From contig JAGYXB010001062.1 in the NCBI GenBank assembly GCA_022495005.1, forward strand, positions 1,205,741-1,269,740: DNA of 64,000 bases. The letters run 5' to 3'. A program made the position numbers and the translations under genes. The notes under the pieces were generated by a model. That model was not told where the DNA came from and did not search any database. It saw only the letters and a list, made by a program, of their open reading frames with translations. Source of the stretch: Rhyacophila brunnea (Eukaryota > Arthropoda > Insecta > Trichoptera > Rhyacophilidae). The number at the start of each line of letters is the position of its first letter. Position 1 is the stretch's first letter. Of this stretch, positions 50,613-61,985 are shown one piece after another.

Positions 50613-51074
50613 ATTAATTATACATGATTCATACGCTGTCACTCGAAACTATAAGGTGGATAATAACTACTTATAATTTTGTTTATTGGTTGTTTTATTA
50701 TTAAACGTACTTAAAATTGGGATTTTTAAAGTAACTAGCTTTGGATATAAAGCTTGTTCGTCATAAATTAATGCATAACGAAACATTTATGAACGCACGA
50801 GGTCTAAAAATACAGTGAAAGCCATCAATAATTTGTAAGATAAATAACAATAAATACCTAATATAATATTATTATATTGGGACATTGGAGTGGTGAAAAC
50901 AGTTTTTGGTGACAGCTATGACTGATGCGAATGGCTTTGTAAAGTATATTTTGACGACGCACCAATAAAAATATATACAGGTGCTTTCCAAATTGAAGCA
51001 CGAAGATGTTGATTATCATGGATTAGTATAAATGGAAAACAGATAGATAGGGGCCGTATTGGCTGTTTTGCGAA
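50613..51074. other. Interior of element C, unassigned
   Basis: It is AT-rich sequence between the DIRS element and the right TIR of C. Nothing was recognised. Confidence 0.35.
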
Positions 51075-52005
51075 ACTCTTTTGACCAGACCATCCATGCG
51101 GATGCGGTTGTTTTTGTTCAGGATATTTTGACGGGGTACTTAGTGAAAATGTAAAAATGAGAATTTTTCTCGGAATTTACATGGGAAAACAATGAAAAAT
51201 ATATGAAAAATCATATAATTAAATTACTCAAAGGTGTGCATTTAAAAAATGTGGAAAAAATGTTTAGTGTTAAAACTTGACGGCCACTCAAAATCTATTT
51301 TCTAACTTAATATAAAAGATAAAAATTTGAAAAATCGTGTTAAAAATTTACATAAATATACATAACCGTATGCACTTAACAATTTTTTTTAAGGCAAATT
51401 TAATTGTTCAAGTATCAAGTCACTGAATTTAAAAAAACTAATATCTCACGAGATAATCTCGAAAACAAAAAAGCACGTGCACAAACGTAAGCCAATAATA
51501 GACAAATTGATGACTAATAAAAAATTTTAAAAGTTTGTTGGGTGGTTCTACTTAACGTTCATCAAATATTTCATATCGAATAACTCACGCACTATATAAG
51601 AAAGAAAAAAACAGTATGCAGAATTGCGCACTAGCTATGCGACAAGAGATTTCACTAAAAAAATATTTTTAAACCCACGCAGTCAGGTTTTGCATACAAA
51701 CTTAAAAATTAAATAGCGCGCTGAATACAGGTGAAAAGGCAAAAAAGAATCGTGCACTAACGTTCACTACCAACGCACTAGTGTTTACAATTTAAATTTT
51801 AAAAAAAATCTAAGTTTAGTGACACAAGTATCCAGCATTTATCTGGGTCACCCAAATTGAAAAAAAGTTGAAATTTCAACATTGGGTGACCCAACGTTTA
51901 GCTGGAACACCCAATTTGAAATTGAAATTTTTCGGTTATTATAGGTGCACAAACGAAAAAAAATCGTTAGAGTTTTAACGTTGGGTGATCCAGGTAAATG
52001 GACCT
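51075..52005 (-). repeat. Right long TIR of element C
   Basis: It is the inverse of the left arm at 41220-42290. It ends TGATCCAGGTAAATGGACCT directly before the 9-base repeat TAGTAATGG. Relative to the left arm it lacks a stretch with the second GTGCACG word cluster. Confidence 0.8.
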
Positions 52006-52189
52006 TAGTAATGGGTGGTTCAGGAACAAGTTACATAGGAAAGGATTTTGTTTGACAGCCAATCATCAGCTTTATTCGGGTAACAAAGGTGCAAAATTAG
52101 GTACTTCATCAAAGTAAAAATACAAAAATATATTTATTTTAGCAACTAAGTACATACATACTAGCTACATGGTAACGCATAGGCTCAGT

Positions 52190-53180
52190 ACTTACCAAAC
52201 GGGCACCATCGAGTTTTAGGGTTAAAGTTTTCGTCACTAGACTCATGCCATTCACTCTCTGCTGAGTCTGAAATGTCAACACTTGGGTTAGAAGACTCAA
52301 AAGAAAAACTCATTTTCTTCTTGACTGCTTTCAATTTCCCCATTTTTTCCCTTCCTTTGCTTGCTCATTCAGTTCTTTCTTTGCCTCTCTGCAGCTCGTT
52401 CTTTATTCAATCGTTGCATTTCTTCTTTCTTCCTCTTTTTGTTTAGGAAATACTCCTGCCACAGTTTACCGGAAACAGTGGTGGGGGTTTTTTCCCTCTT
52501 TGCCTTCTTGAATTTTTCTTCCCCATTACCGGGGAAGAAAAAATGTCTCTTGAATGGACTACGAACATTTGATGTACCAGCCACGGGTTCACTGGCGATT
52601 GGAGACGACGTATCATTACAAATCCTTATACCTGCCTCAGGTGCACTGGCGATTGGAGACGAATCACCATCACAAGTCGTTAGACCGGCCACAGGTGCCC
52701 TAGCGATTGGCGGCAAATTCCAGGCGGCCAAAGACATATCATTGGATTCTCCTTCTTGCAATACCTCATCGATGAGTCTGACCGGCTCAGGTGGAGTGAT
52801 TTTTTCCAACTCATTTTTTACTTTTCGCCACAGTGCGAACTGACTGACTTGTCATCTTGATGAGGTTCGTTGTTTTTGCTGAATGATTCAAGATTTTCCT
52901 CATCAATGTTTCTACTCAGGAACTGCAGTCCTCACTCTAAATACCGCTTGCGTTCCTCTGATGCAACCATTGAAGGCACAGATTCTCCTGGTACTGTTAC
53001 AACTCGAGGGGTTCATGGAAAAAGTCCACATTTTTGGAAATTTCTTGAGGAATTATTTTGTACTTGTAGGGGACTGTCGTTGGTGTGACAGCCCCATGGA
53101 TTCTTTATCATCGGCATTTACCTGCTGGTACACTGTCTTGTTTCCTTTTTTGACTAAGACCCTGCTCCCCTATGGGCGGC
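52190..53180 (-). pseudogene. Pogo-type DDE transposase remnant of element B
   Basis: Reading the minus strand from about 53175 there is GSRVLVKKGNKTVYQQVNAD, which fits the start of a pogo-type DDE catalytic core. The rest of the core appears deleted. Next come an acidic serine-rich segment and an open frame of 146 codons (52369-52809). That frame has threefold PIA-x-APVAG-like repeats and a Lys/Glu/Arg-rich coiled tail (KLWQEYFLNKKRKKEEMQRL). After frame changes a Ser/Asp/Glu-rich end reaches WCPFG and a GTAAGTAC donor near 52190. It is inactive, and the family is assigned by resemblance only. Confidence 0.55.
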
Positions 53181-54075
53181 AGGTTATATGAAAGTATGGT
53201 GAAGCAGGCAGGTTATATAAAAAAAAGTATGGTGAGGTAGGCTGATAATCAATTTGCGGCAAAATTAACGTTAACATTATTAATTATATGGGTACGTTAT
53301 AATGACCAAAGTAAATCCTCCGTGATGACCTGCATTTTTTTTTATCGCGTCGCTATTTCTCGTAAGTTGTCGGCTATTGTTGGCCTGCTTCATTCAGTTG
53401 CTATATATTTAGGCCTTTAATTCAAGAAATTTTTGTTTTTCGAAGAAAAAATGGTGAAAAATAGACAAAACCCGTCGCTGAAAAAATAAAAAAAAAGTTG
53501 ACCCCTAGGTCATCTATTGGATAGAACCACCCTGGACACTTCTAATTAATAAATAATCATCGTTCCATACTTATGAATGTAAAAATTGTTCAAAACTAAG
53601 TGATATAATTTTAATTAATTTATCGAGTAGTTGATCGCCCCCGGTCAACTACTGAAAAAGTATTTAAAAAAGTTTGAGTAGTTGACCTCCCCCCCCCCAC
53701 AAACTTGCTTCCTTGTAAATTTAACTTAAAAATTAAAAATGATCTCGATACTTCAATATTACTGCCCGTAATGCATTAACTTGATATCATGAAGTCAAAC
53801 ATATTAAATTGCCATATGCTTACATCCACTGATATCCCTAACAATTTACTTAAGAAATTAAAAATAAAATGCTTACGGCGTGATGTGTTGTTTTCATATA
53901 GCTACTATGACGCTCCTATGACATTTGGTGATGTGTTAGTTCCTCAATCCGACCACAGATGGTTTCACTTGTCTGAACTGTACAATTTAGAGCAATATCG
54001 CGTCTATGTTTCTTATTTTTGACATTTTATTGAGAAAAGGTATTGGTACATGGTCAACTACCGGTACATTTACCT
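53181..54075. other. Right end of element B
   Basis: Non-coding except for an unsupported + strand frame at 53789-54022 (77 codons, no family recognised). It contains CAACTACTGAAAAAG and GTAGTTGACC words matching the left-end iterated motif, and the B terminus. Confidence 0.5.
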
Positions 54076-54419
54076 TACTGTAGTTTTAATTCAAGACTCA
54101 ATATCCATTAAATGAAATACTTATTAGCTTTCTTTGAATGTAATACGTTATGGTTTTGAACTAATTTTGGAATAAAGATGAATTTAGTTACACTTACCCC
54201 AATATTGGGGTAAGTGTAGCCAACTGACAAGTGACCAAAAAATATTAAAATGTCGTATTATAGTAAGATATACAGTGGGTTCCTTATGTACATATTAATT
54301 GTAATACTTTTGTGGATCCTATGGTAAAGTTTTCAACTGCTTAAAACACATCTATTCATCATGAACCAGGTTGAAATTCATCTCATTGAATTATATGTCA
54401 CACTTACCCCGACTCACCT

Positions 54420-55655
54420 TACCTACTATGACAAATCTAGTCATCCAGTGAGTGGTACCCAAGAGGTACAAAACGCCTACAAGGTAGACTTAGAGGACGC
54501 TAGATCAATGAAATGATAAAGTTCTGCGGAAGTACGTGGCAACGCGACGCACAGGATCAAGAGAAGTGTAATCAGCTTGGAGAGGCCTTCATCCAGCTGT
54601 AGATAGATTCTGGCTGATGATGATGATGACCGGCTATGGAGGGATTTTGCACCATTTTTGATAGATAACAAAGTGTGATTTTCGTCTAATAAATGGTTCG
54701 CAAAAGTCTATGTGTCTTCCTCTAGTCTTTGAGCTGCGAAGTATTCAAAAATTCCAATATTTTTAATTTCCTCGTTGTTTACAGTTTTATATAAGTAGGT
54801 GACTTGTGTAATTAATGATTTTTCGATTGAATGTTAGATCCAGTGCCAATTGGTACTTTTGTTTGGTACTTAGATCATCAAGAAGCTCTGTCATCATTTT
54901 CTATGACGCATCCCTATACAATATACAATGCGGATAAGTAAACATTTTTTATAAATTGTTTAAAATATGTTACGACGACATACATTTTGGAATTATGTAC
55001 GTTGAATTATTCCTAACAATAAATAATTACAAGTATGTAAGTAAGGAATAAACTTTATTTATGGGAGATATTATTGTCAAAATACGGTATGACTTGACGA
55101 CAGTGACGTCAGAGTGAGTATGTACAATGTACATTCTGTTTTAAATCGGCGCAAGAGCATACCTACTGATAATACTTGAAAAAAGCATAATGCATTTTTT
55201 TAGTTATCTAGTAATTTATTATTTTTCTTAATTTAATAACTTTAAAAAAATACGTCTACTTAAATAATTATTTCTATCTTATCGATAAGAAAAATAAAAT
55301 GATCGAATAATTTCACAGACTGTCAAAATTAATAGACAATTCATAGTGTAAAAAATATTAATTTTCACGTTGGCTATACGTATTCGTAAACAGCGGTGTC
55401 GTAAATTTTGATCGATCATATGTTTTGTAGGTAATTTTCTTTTGTGTTTTGGTGGTTACCATTTTCAGTTTTGTCCAGTTTTCTCTCAGTATTTTAATTA
55501 TTTATTTGATTCATAATCTCAGGAGAAGTGTTGGCTGATTGGTGTTTAAATAAATTCCTGTAATATTTAACTTATTGTCTCATAGAACCGCCGCGATCTT
55601 GTGTCATATTCCACATCGAGAGCACGTGTTGAAGTACATTGGAGTTCTTTGTAAA
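54420..55655. other. Intergenic, upstream of zucchini
   Basis: Non-coding. The last 100-200 bases before 55656 presumably include the zucchini 5' UTR. The open frame extends upstream of the chosen ATG to 55575 without another in-frame ATG. No TATA box is convincing. Confidence 0.4.
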
Positions 55656-56064
55656 ATGGCTTTATTTAAAGTGTGTGTTATTTGTGCGCATGTTGTGTTA
55701 GCTACAGAAGTTATTTATCATTCGTATTTGAGTTTCAAACGTCGCAATGACGAAATTAAACCTGAAAAACGTGAAAAATCAGTGAACATGGTGATGCGAT
55801 TTGACGATCGCTGTTTGAGTTGTAGCTATTGGAAAGAGGGTGTGATTTGTGATGTAAAGTCTTGTTATTATCATAACCTTATGTCGATGGTGCAGTTTTT
55901 AAGTTCAGCTCAATTTACTCTGGATTTGTGTATTTACATGTTGACCTGTGATGATCTTGCAAATGCTGTTATAGAAGCACATGCACGAGGTGTCTCCGTC
56001 AGGGTTTTTACTGATTCTGAAACGGTATATTCTCATTCAGTCAAGTTTATCAAGATTCGTGATG
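55656..56064 (+). CDS. zuc: zucchini exon 1
   Basis: It encodes residues 1-136 plus one base: the membrane anchor, the linker, the Cys/His zinc site and the first alpha/beta half. Donor GTAAAT follows at 56065. Confidence 0.93.
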
Positions 56065-58010
56065 GTAAATATTCTATTATATATTTTAATTACCCTAAAA
56101 TTAATCGTTAAGCAGTAATTATTCGGAGCCTTTGTTCTCTATAATATTTGCTATTATTTGTTGGATGTATTATGACGATTGGTTGTTACAAATTCGTCAA
56201 TTTAACAATTTTAACGTGTGGAAATAAATAACACAATGTGTACCCACACACCAAATACTAATTTTAATTTAAAAAAAAATAAGCACTTATAAATCAATGG
56301 TTTTTCCATGAGCCAGATGAGGCTGTAATTTCGTTAGAAAGTGTCGACATCTTTCAATCACATTTATCATCAATAGTATTGTTCATTGAATTATGATAAA
56401 TCAAAAGTTGGAAATATTAGTATCAGTATATTTTTTATCAGTTTGTCGCAAAGGAAAATTATTGACACAAGGGGGTCACCAGATCTGTCGGCTTCATACT
56501 TATCTAAAACTGTTACTGACTATATTTGACACGCTCGAGAGCGTGGTGACCTCAGTCTTGGTTGACTGCACCCAAAACATTTTCAAACCTAAAAAACAAA
56601 AATACATCTATTTGGCCTTTGTAATTAAACCTAGCTGTGGTACGGGTGAGTTGGATAATGGCATCTATTTGTATTTGGTTGACAATATTTAAATTATACT
56701 CCCAGGCCATGCCAATGTGCAAAAATGTTGACTGGACGGAGAATCATATAAGTTTAGACATTTATTTCGATCTAAAATTTTCGGTGGCCGACCTTAAAGT
56801 TAGTGGTCCAAACCGTATAAATTTAATTGATGTTCAAATTAGACTAAAAAAGAACACCAGATACTTTTCAATCCCACTGACAAGTACCTATGTTCCAGCA
56901 AATGTTTCTGATGGTTTGACAACTGATTTGTTAAACCGATATAGTTTGAGATTTGACGTTTCTGTATCTATTTCAATAAGAATCTGACAACTTCAGACGA
57001 TCAGAAATCGTTTAACATGAAACGTCAAATTATTTTTCACTGACGCTTTTGACTGAAGACAATCTGTCAAAGTGACAATAATTGTCAAGGCAGAACCTAA
57101 CCTAGAAACTATATTCAATTACCTACTTATTATTTTCCTAGGTACATATATTTCGTACCTGTCATTTTCTTGACATATTGCGTTACCTATAAAAATTATT
57201 ATATTTGTATGTATAAGAAAAATTTATATACAGAACACAACACAGCATTCTTTGGCATTTATAGATTGTGAGATATTCATATTAATATTTTAGATTTTTA
57301 CACATTAGGATTGCATCGAATTAGGTTAGGTTAATAATCAATATCTACTATGTGTAAGTAATCGTATACCAATGAGAAACAGCTTTTCATCTGATCATCT
57401 GATGAACCAGTTTGGCTTGAAATACTGGAATGAACCTTATCCAGAGTTGCCAACTTATATACCTACCTAGTTTGCACAGAATAATGGAAAAGGTTGGACT
57501 GGTTGACATGTCCGGCCCCGTCTATTAAGATGCAACATCTACTTTTTTAGAGGAGCATAATGTTGTTTCTGAGAGCAAAATATCACTTATTAAATATTTT
57601 AAGCGGGCATAGATAAAAAGACAAAAGTCATATAATATTTGTAATTATAATAAACAACAGCGACTGATATTTAACTCATTATTTTTTGTTTTGTTTCAGT
57701 AAACATACCAGTGAAGATAAAAACATCGACAAAGTTGATGCATAACAAGTTCTGTGTTATTGATACGCCCGCCCGTATAGCGGAGTTAAAAGCGTCATCT
57801 GTGAAGTGTAGGGAAGTGAAAGGTGAAGTGTTCCATCCCACAGGATTATTGATGACCGGTTCAATGAACTGGACCACTCAGGGCTCAAAAGGAAACTTTG
57901 AGACAGTCCTAATCACATCGCAGCAGACTCTCGTTAAGCAGTACCAGGAGATCTTCTCGGAGCTTTGGGCGTTGGGAAATGTCAATGTGGATTACAGAGT
58001 GAGATATTAA
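55656..58010 (+). CDS. zuc: Zucchini/PLD6-type mitochondrial endonuclease, two exons
   Basis: This phospholipase-D-superfamily nuclease sits on the outer mitochondrial membrane and cuts piRNA precursors. The mammalian homologue is PLD6. Exons 55656-56064 and 57700-58010 join in phase (GAT G / TA) to give 239 residues, close to family length. I see a hydrophobic anchor at 3-20, a Cys/His cluster Cys53, Cys56, Cys65, Cys70, His73 (zinc site), a LDLCIYMLTCDDLANAV strand-helix unit, RGVSVRVFTD, and the single HKD motif His151-Asn-Lys153 to Asp158. GSMNWTTQ follows at 190-197 and NFE at 202-204. About 30 residues between HKD and GSMNW are longer than in mammals but similar to fly Zucchini. ATG 55656 is chosen because it has a good context (AAAATGG) and starts the anchor. 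The gene looks intact. Confidence 0.94.
56065..57699 (+). other. zuc: zucchini intron, 1.6 kb
   Basis: It runs from GTAAAT to TTTTGTTTCAG. It holds two overlapping + strand open frames (56393-56692 and 56637-56987) with no recognised family. The rest is AT-rich and non-coding. Confidence 0.85.
57700..58010 (+). CDS. zuc: zucchini exon 2 (HKD motif)
   Basis: Acceptor TGTTTCAG. It encodes residues 137-239 with the catalytic KLMHNKFCVID, TGSMNWTTQ, and the C-terminal helix KQYQEIFSELWALGN. The stop is TAA at 58008-58010. A poly(A) signal AATAAA follows at 58035-58040. Confidence 0.95.
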
Positions 58011-58034
58011 AAAAAAATTTACTCCATAGTTTAT

Positions 58035-58040
58035 AATAAA
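58035..58040 (+). terminator. zuc: Poly(A) signal of zucchini
   Basis: AATAAA lies 25 bases after the stop codon, which would give a very short 3' UTR. Confidence 0.5.
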
Positions 58041-58095
58041 GTAGGTATATTGTGTTATCTCCTCTGGTCATTGGTTAATTTCGTCAATTCGGTAG

Positions 58096-58168
58096 GTGCC
58101 AGTGGCTAAGTTGGTAAAGCACATTGGCAGTAATCCGATGGATGCAGGTTCGAGTTCTGCCTGCCACC
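58096..58168 (+). repeat. tRNA-like sequence, SINE head or decayed tRNA
   Basis: The A box TGGCTAAGTTGG and B box GGTTCGAGTTC are well placed. The T stem pairs fully, the acceptor GTGCCAG pairs with CTGCCAC except for one C-C, and the anticodon stem ATTGG/CCGAT pairs. The loop CAGTAAT has A instead of T at position 33, so it is unlikely to be a working tRNA. Confidence 0.5.
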
Positions 58169-58902
58169 AATATTTTTTCTAATTGGTAGCTTTCTGAGGT
58201 GTTCCGAATGAAATGTCTTCTAGTAAGTAGGTACTATTCAGTATCTTTTTTGACACAGTATGATGTGTAGGATTTTAAAAACATTTTTATTTTATAGTTT
58301 AATTTCATTCAATTTCCATATTATAATTTCTGGGACTCATAATACATTATTAACAAAAGGGGTAAATGCACAATTGATCGTAATATCTCTTGAACGTGTT
58401 TTAATTATAAGGAATATAATTCAGTAAATGCCACAGGCAAGTTCCACAACATCCATGTCTATGTTCCATAAAAGGTATTACACATACCACACATAAAAGG
58501 TTCACACTTTCAGAGTTGGAGTCGGTAGCTTAATAAAATTGTTAAAGCCCACTATTCTAGATTATGTATTTTCAATAAAGAATGTTACCTATGTTCTTAT
58601 ATTGTGTGCATTATTCAGTCTTGCAGTCAGCAGCTAAACTTATGGGGATTAATTCTTAGATATTCATGTAGTGCATTGGTTTCAGGCCTTGGATTAATTC
58701 CAAGACGTTCATGCTAAACCTTGTTGCATGGTAGGCGCAGAATATTGATAAGTAGTGTGCATATGCATTCAATCTGAATTAGTCAGCAACTTATCATAAA
58801 ATCGTAATTCTTGGCTGTATTACAATAATTTTTGCACCAATTAAATTACTGGAGTTTTTTAAGCTGTCTGTCTTTTAAGTTGTTTGTATGAATGGGTAAA
58901 CG
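58169..58902. other. Non-coding stretch
   Basis: It may include a SINE body following the tRNA-like head. No gene was recognised. Confidence 0.35.
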
Positions 58903-59563
58903 CATAGACTATAGATACATCTAGATGCCACCAGTTGCATTGCTAAATGAAGCTGCGTGCCGCGCGTTTGGTTTGTGGGCGAGCGAACGCATTCGTCTAC
59001 AAATGTTCGAGACCATAGACCATTTCGCTACTGCTCGCCCAAAGTGCTCGCACTAGACGCTCAGAATTAAAATATAATTTTCTATTTTTTTACGTTATAT
59101 AGTATTTTTAAGCGGTCAAAATGCAACCATTAGGTAAAGATATCCATAATTTAAGTTATTTTAAAGAAACACTAGGTCACTGATATTAAAATATATAATA
59201 ATATACAAATAAATTATCACGAACATGTATCAACTTACCTATGAAACGTAATACCATCTTCTTGCTTATTAGTACGGCTACCATATTTTAATACAACACA
59301 CAGAACCATCTTTCCTGCTTAATTAACTAAAAATATTTACCACTGACTTTATGTTTAACACAAAAAATAGCAATTTTAGCAACACGAGCTCGCAGGTTAT
59401 CGACGCTACGTGAAGCGATTCACCATGATTTGCCGGCGACACTTTTGGAAACTAACTCACACATATGTAGACCTTTTATGTACTCTAGCGCGTGTCGCAG
59501 AGATTATAAGGGTGCCGAATACTTTCTCACTCGCACTCATGCATCGTTTTTGTTCAGGCCTTG
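58903..59563. mobile_element. hAT-like non-autonomous element, copy 2
   Basis: It is 661 bp in the same orientation as 40176-40814 and nearly identical except for small indels. GGTAAACG flanks both ends exactly (58895-58902 and 59564-59571). Non-coding. Confidence 0.87.
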
Positions 59564-60282
59564 GGTAAACGTTTTTTCCTAACCAAATTTTACTATTAGC
59601 ATTCTGAGGATTTTCTTTTATTGATTTTTGTGTTGATCCTTTATGTATTCGAATTTACATTTTTTTTATTGTCCGGTTGTAGTGTGCTATTCCAAATCAA
59701 TTGATTTATTTTACACAAATTAAATAATATTATTGATAACATTATAAATTGATAAATCTGTACTCTGCCATTATATGGTCCGAGTCTCGGATGAATCATT
59801 CCAATTTTAAAATAATTATTGTCAGATGTCGTATGTAGTATTCATTTTAAGAATTAAGAGCTGTAAAAGTTTTTGCTATTTGTTCCTAGATGGCCGATTG
59901 AGTAGCTAATAATAAAATTGTATAGGTGCCGTGATGTGGATTTATTTTTGTTCACTGTATTTACTTCACATGTACATAGATGTCAGGAGAATAACTATTT
60001 CTTTTTGTTTTATTTCAACATTATTTCTTTTACATAGGTACCTATTTATGGCTTTTTCTCAACACGTTTTATTTGAAGGGGTGGATAGGAATTATATTAA
60101 TTGAACGAAAAATACACTGTGATATTTCTGTAATTCAATATTTATCTAGTTGCATATTTTATACAATATTCAACATAATATTATCAAGTATTAATCATAA
60201 TTTATATTTATACTCACTGACATTTTTCATCTTTATTTGTCTCACTATAATATGAAGCTGTTTCTTTGTGTATAAAGGCACA
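59564..60282. other. Non-coding stretch
   Basis: AT-rich. No gene or repeat pair was recognised. Confidence 0.4.
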
Positions 60283-61985
60283 CAGTGACGTCCCTAGACA
60301 AAATGCCGCCCCTAGGCAGCGTCAAAATGCCGCCCCATTTTTTTATCATCATTTCATTACTCCAATATCTAAGAAATGTGTTGTATGAAGCATGGCCCCC
60401 TCATCCTGAAGCGGGCCCCATGTTAGGATCTTTGCCCCCCCTACCTATCGCTAAGGATAAAAGCAGTGTGACGCTCTACAGTAATGTTTTCCAAATGGTG
60501 TACGCGTTAAAATTGATGTGTATATTTAGTGTTTTTTTGTATATTTTAATACATACACTTGAATTGTGGAGTTTTTGAGTATCGCTACACAATTATAAAT
60601 TGTATTGTGTAACCACATAATTTTAAATAATATCATTATTGAAGGAAAATTGCGCCGCAGGCGAATTTTTTGCTATTAGAGCAAATTTGTGATAAGTGTT
60701 TATCTCACTTATCGAGCCCGAGCCCCAGGTTAGAGCCCTGTCAGCCCCCCCCTTGTGGGGGCCATGGTTTGGATACATTACTAATAAAATATACACCTAC
60801 CACTAAGCTGAAACATACAAAATTAAATTTAGATGTCAATAAATAAATAAGCGAATAAATATAATATTAGTTAGACACTTACCCAAATCACCAGAATCTG
60901 AGATGCCATTTGGTTAATATGTCGGACACATTTGGTTTGTATCATTTAGTAATACCTACGCAGATATATTATTTTCACACCATTTTTTCTATTCTATTAT
61001 TGTACCCTACAACATGTAAACAAAATAATTTTCCTCATTATTTTTTTAATATAAACCTAAATTTAATCATAAATACACTATTAATTAATGGTCTCAACAT
61101 TCAACCGTTGATGATTGAAATAAACTACAAATCCACACTGTTATCAGCAAAAAATATGTTTACAAAAAAAACGACTTAAAAGAAGGTATTGCACAGTATT
61201 GTATTCACAGCACGATAAATATGATATAATCTAGGTAGATACCTACCAGTGTACATTTTTATTACAATTAGCTGGTACTTAACGTAAATACCTATTAAAT
61301 GCACGAATACTAATTGATTATGTCAAATGTCAATAAGGATTAATAATCATTATGAATAGGTATCTATTTGCAATAGGTACATCCGGCAACTTTTAAATCT
61401 CGCGAATGACTGGCAAAAATATTTGGATAAATTAAAAAATACGGTATGTACCTACCTACCTATTAATCTCTACCATAAATTCTCGTTGTTTCGTTACCAA
61501 CGTTGATATAATATATAATATTATTTTCTTTTAATAACTATGGAGCGACATAATTATTGGTTTTTGCGCAGTATACCTACCACTGTTATGAAAGGAACTC
61601 TTTAATCTGAGTAAATGACATTATATTATTATGACTGATTTATTATTCGTTTGTGATGTTTTACATTTATAAAAATATTCATAATGTGTATAGGCGCCAA
61701 GTTTATTAGCATTTGTATACTAAACCGAGCAGTCAAAAATAAAATAAAAAAATCTCTAGCTGAGCGTGGTGACATCATACTAAAATCGCTGCGAGTAGGT
61801 ACCGACTGGATAATAATAAAAAAAGCATCCGGAACAAAACATCTCCAAAGCTCTGGTTATAATATAACTAAGTTTAGGTAGCTATTTCTATATAATACCA
61901 AATGATTCTCCTCGATTTGCCGCCCTTCGAGTATCTGCCGCCCCCAAGCGACGCTCAATCTGCCTACCCCCACGGGACGTCACTG
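60283..61985. mobile_element. hAT-like element with perfect 8-bp target duplication
   Basis: It begins CAGTGACGTCCC and ends GGGACGTCACTG, a 12-base perfect TIR. AAGGCACA flanks both sides (60275-60282 and 61986-61993). GC-rich GCCGCCC words occur near both ends. The 1.7-kb AT-rich interior has short open frames (60285-60578, 60910-61179, 61684-61881) with no hAT transposase motif, so it appears non-autonomous. Confidence 0.88.

Larger units (their letters stand above)
41220..52005. mobile_element. Long-TIR element C (Mutator-like by form), nested in B
   Basis: Arms of about 1 kb (41220 to about 42290, and about 51075 to 52005) are inverted copies running from AGGTCCATTTACCTGGATCA inward to GAACAAAAACAACCGCATCC. 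A 9-base direct repeat, TAGTAATGG, flanks the outside (41211-41219 and 52006-52014). Long TIRs with a 9-base target duplication are typical of Mutator-like elements. No transposase was recognised between the arms, which now hold a SINE, two MITEs and the DIRS element D. The superfamily is inferred from structure only. Confidence 0.75.
40844..54075 (-). mobile_element. Pogo-like element B, nested in A
   Basis: The ends AGGTAAACGTACCAGTAG and the complement of CTACCGGTACATTTACCT are inverted copies flanked by TA (40842-40843 and 54076-54077). Several CAGTAGTTGACCA words lie within 260 bases of the left end and again near the right end. Remnants of a DDE-type transposase lie on the minus strand at 52190-53180. 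The element is split by element C at 41211-52014, so its own sequence is 40844-41219 plus 52015-54075. Confidence 0.78.
37262..54419. mobile_element. Pogo-like element A, outer shell of nested cluster
   Basis: The ends AGGTGAATCGGGGTAAGTGT and the complement of CACTTACCCCGACTCACCT form a TIR with one mismatch, flanked by TA (37260-37261 and 54420-54421). GGGGTAAGTGT words recur just inside both ends (about 37630, 40150 and 54190-54220). A broken pogo-type DNA-binding domain lies on the + strand at 37914-38330. The 17-kb span is due to later insertions: mariner copy 2, a hAT-like MITE and element B with all it contains. Own sequence survives mainly at 37262-38699, 40004-40175, 40815-40843 and 54076-54419. 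Confidence 0.82.

Noticed and set aside
52361..52843. 160-codon + strand open frame
   Set aside because: The overlapping minus-strand frame has protein-like repeats and a Lys/Glu-rich tail consistent with a transposase end. The + frame is its shadow.
58096..58168. Possible functional tRNA gene on the + strand
   Set aside because: Folding is good, but position 33 is A and the acceptor has a mismatch, so it was kept as tRNA-like only.
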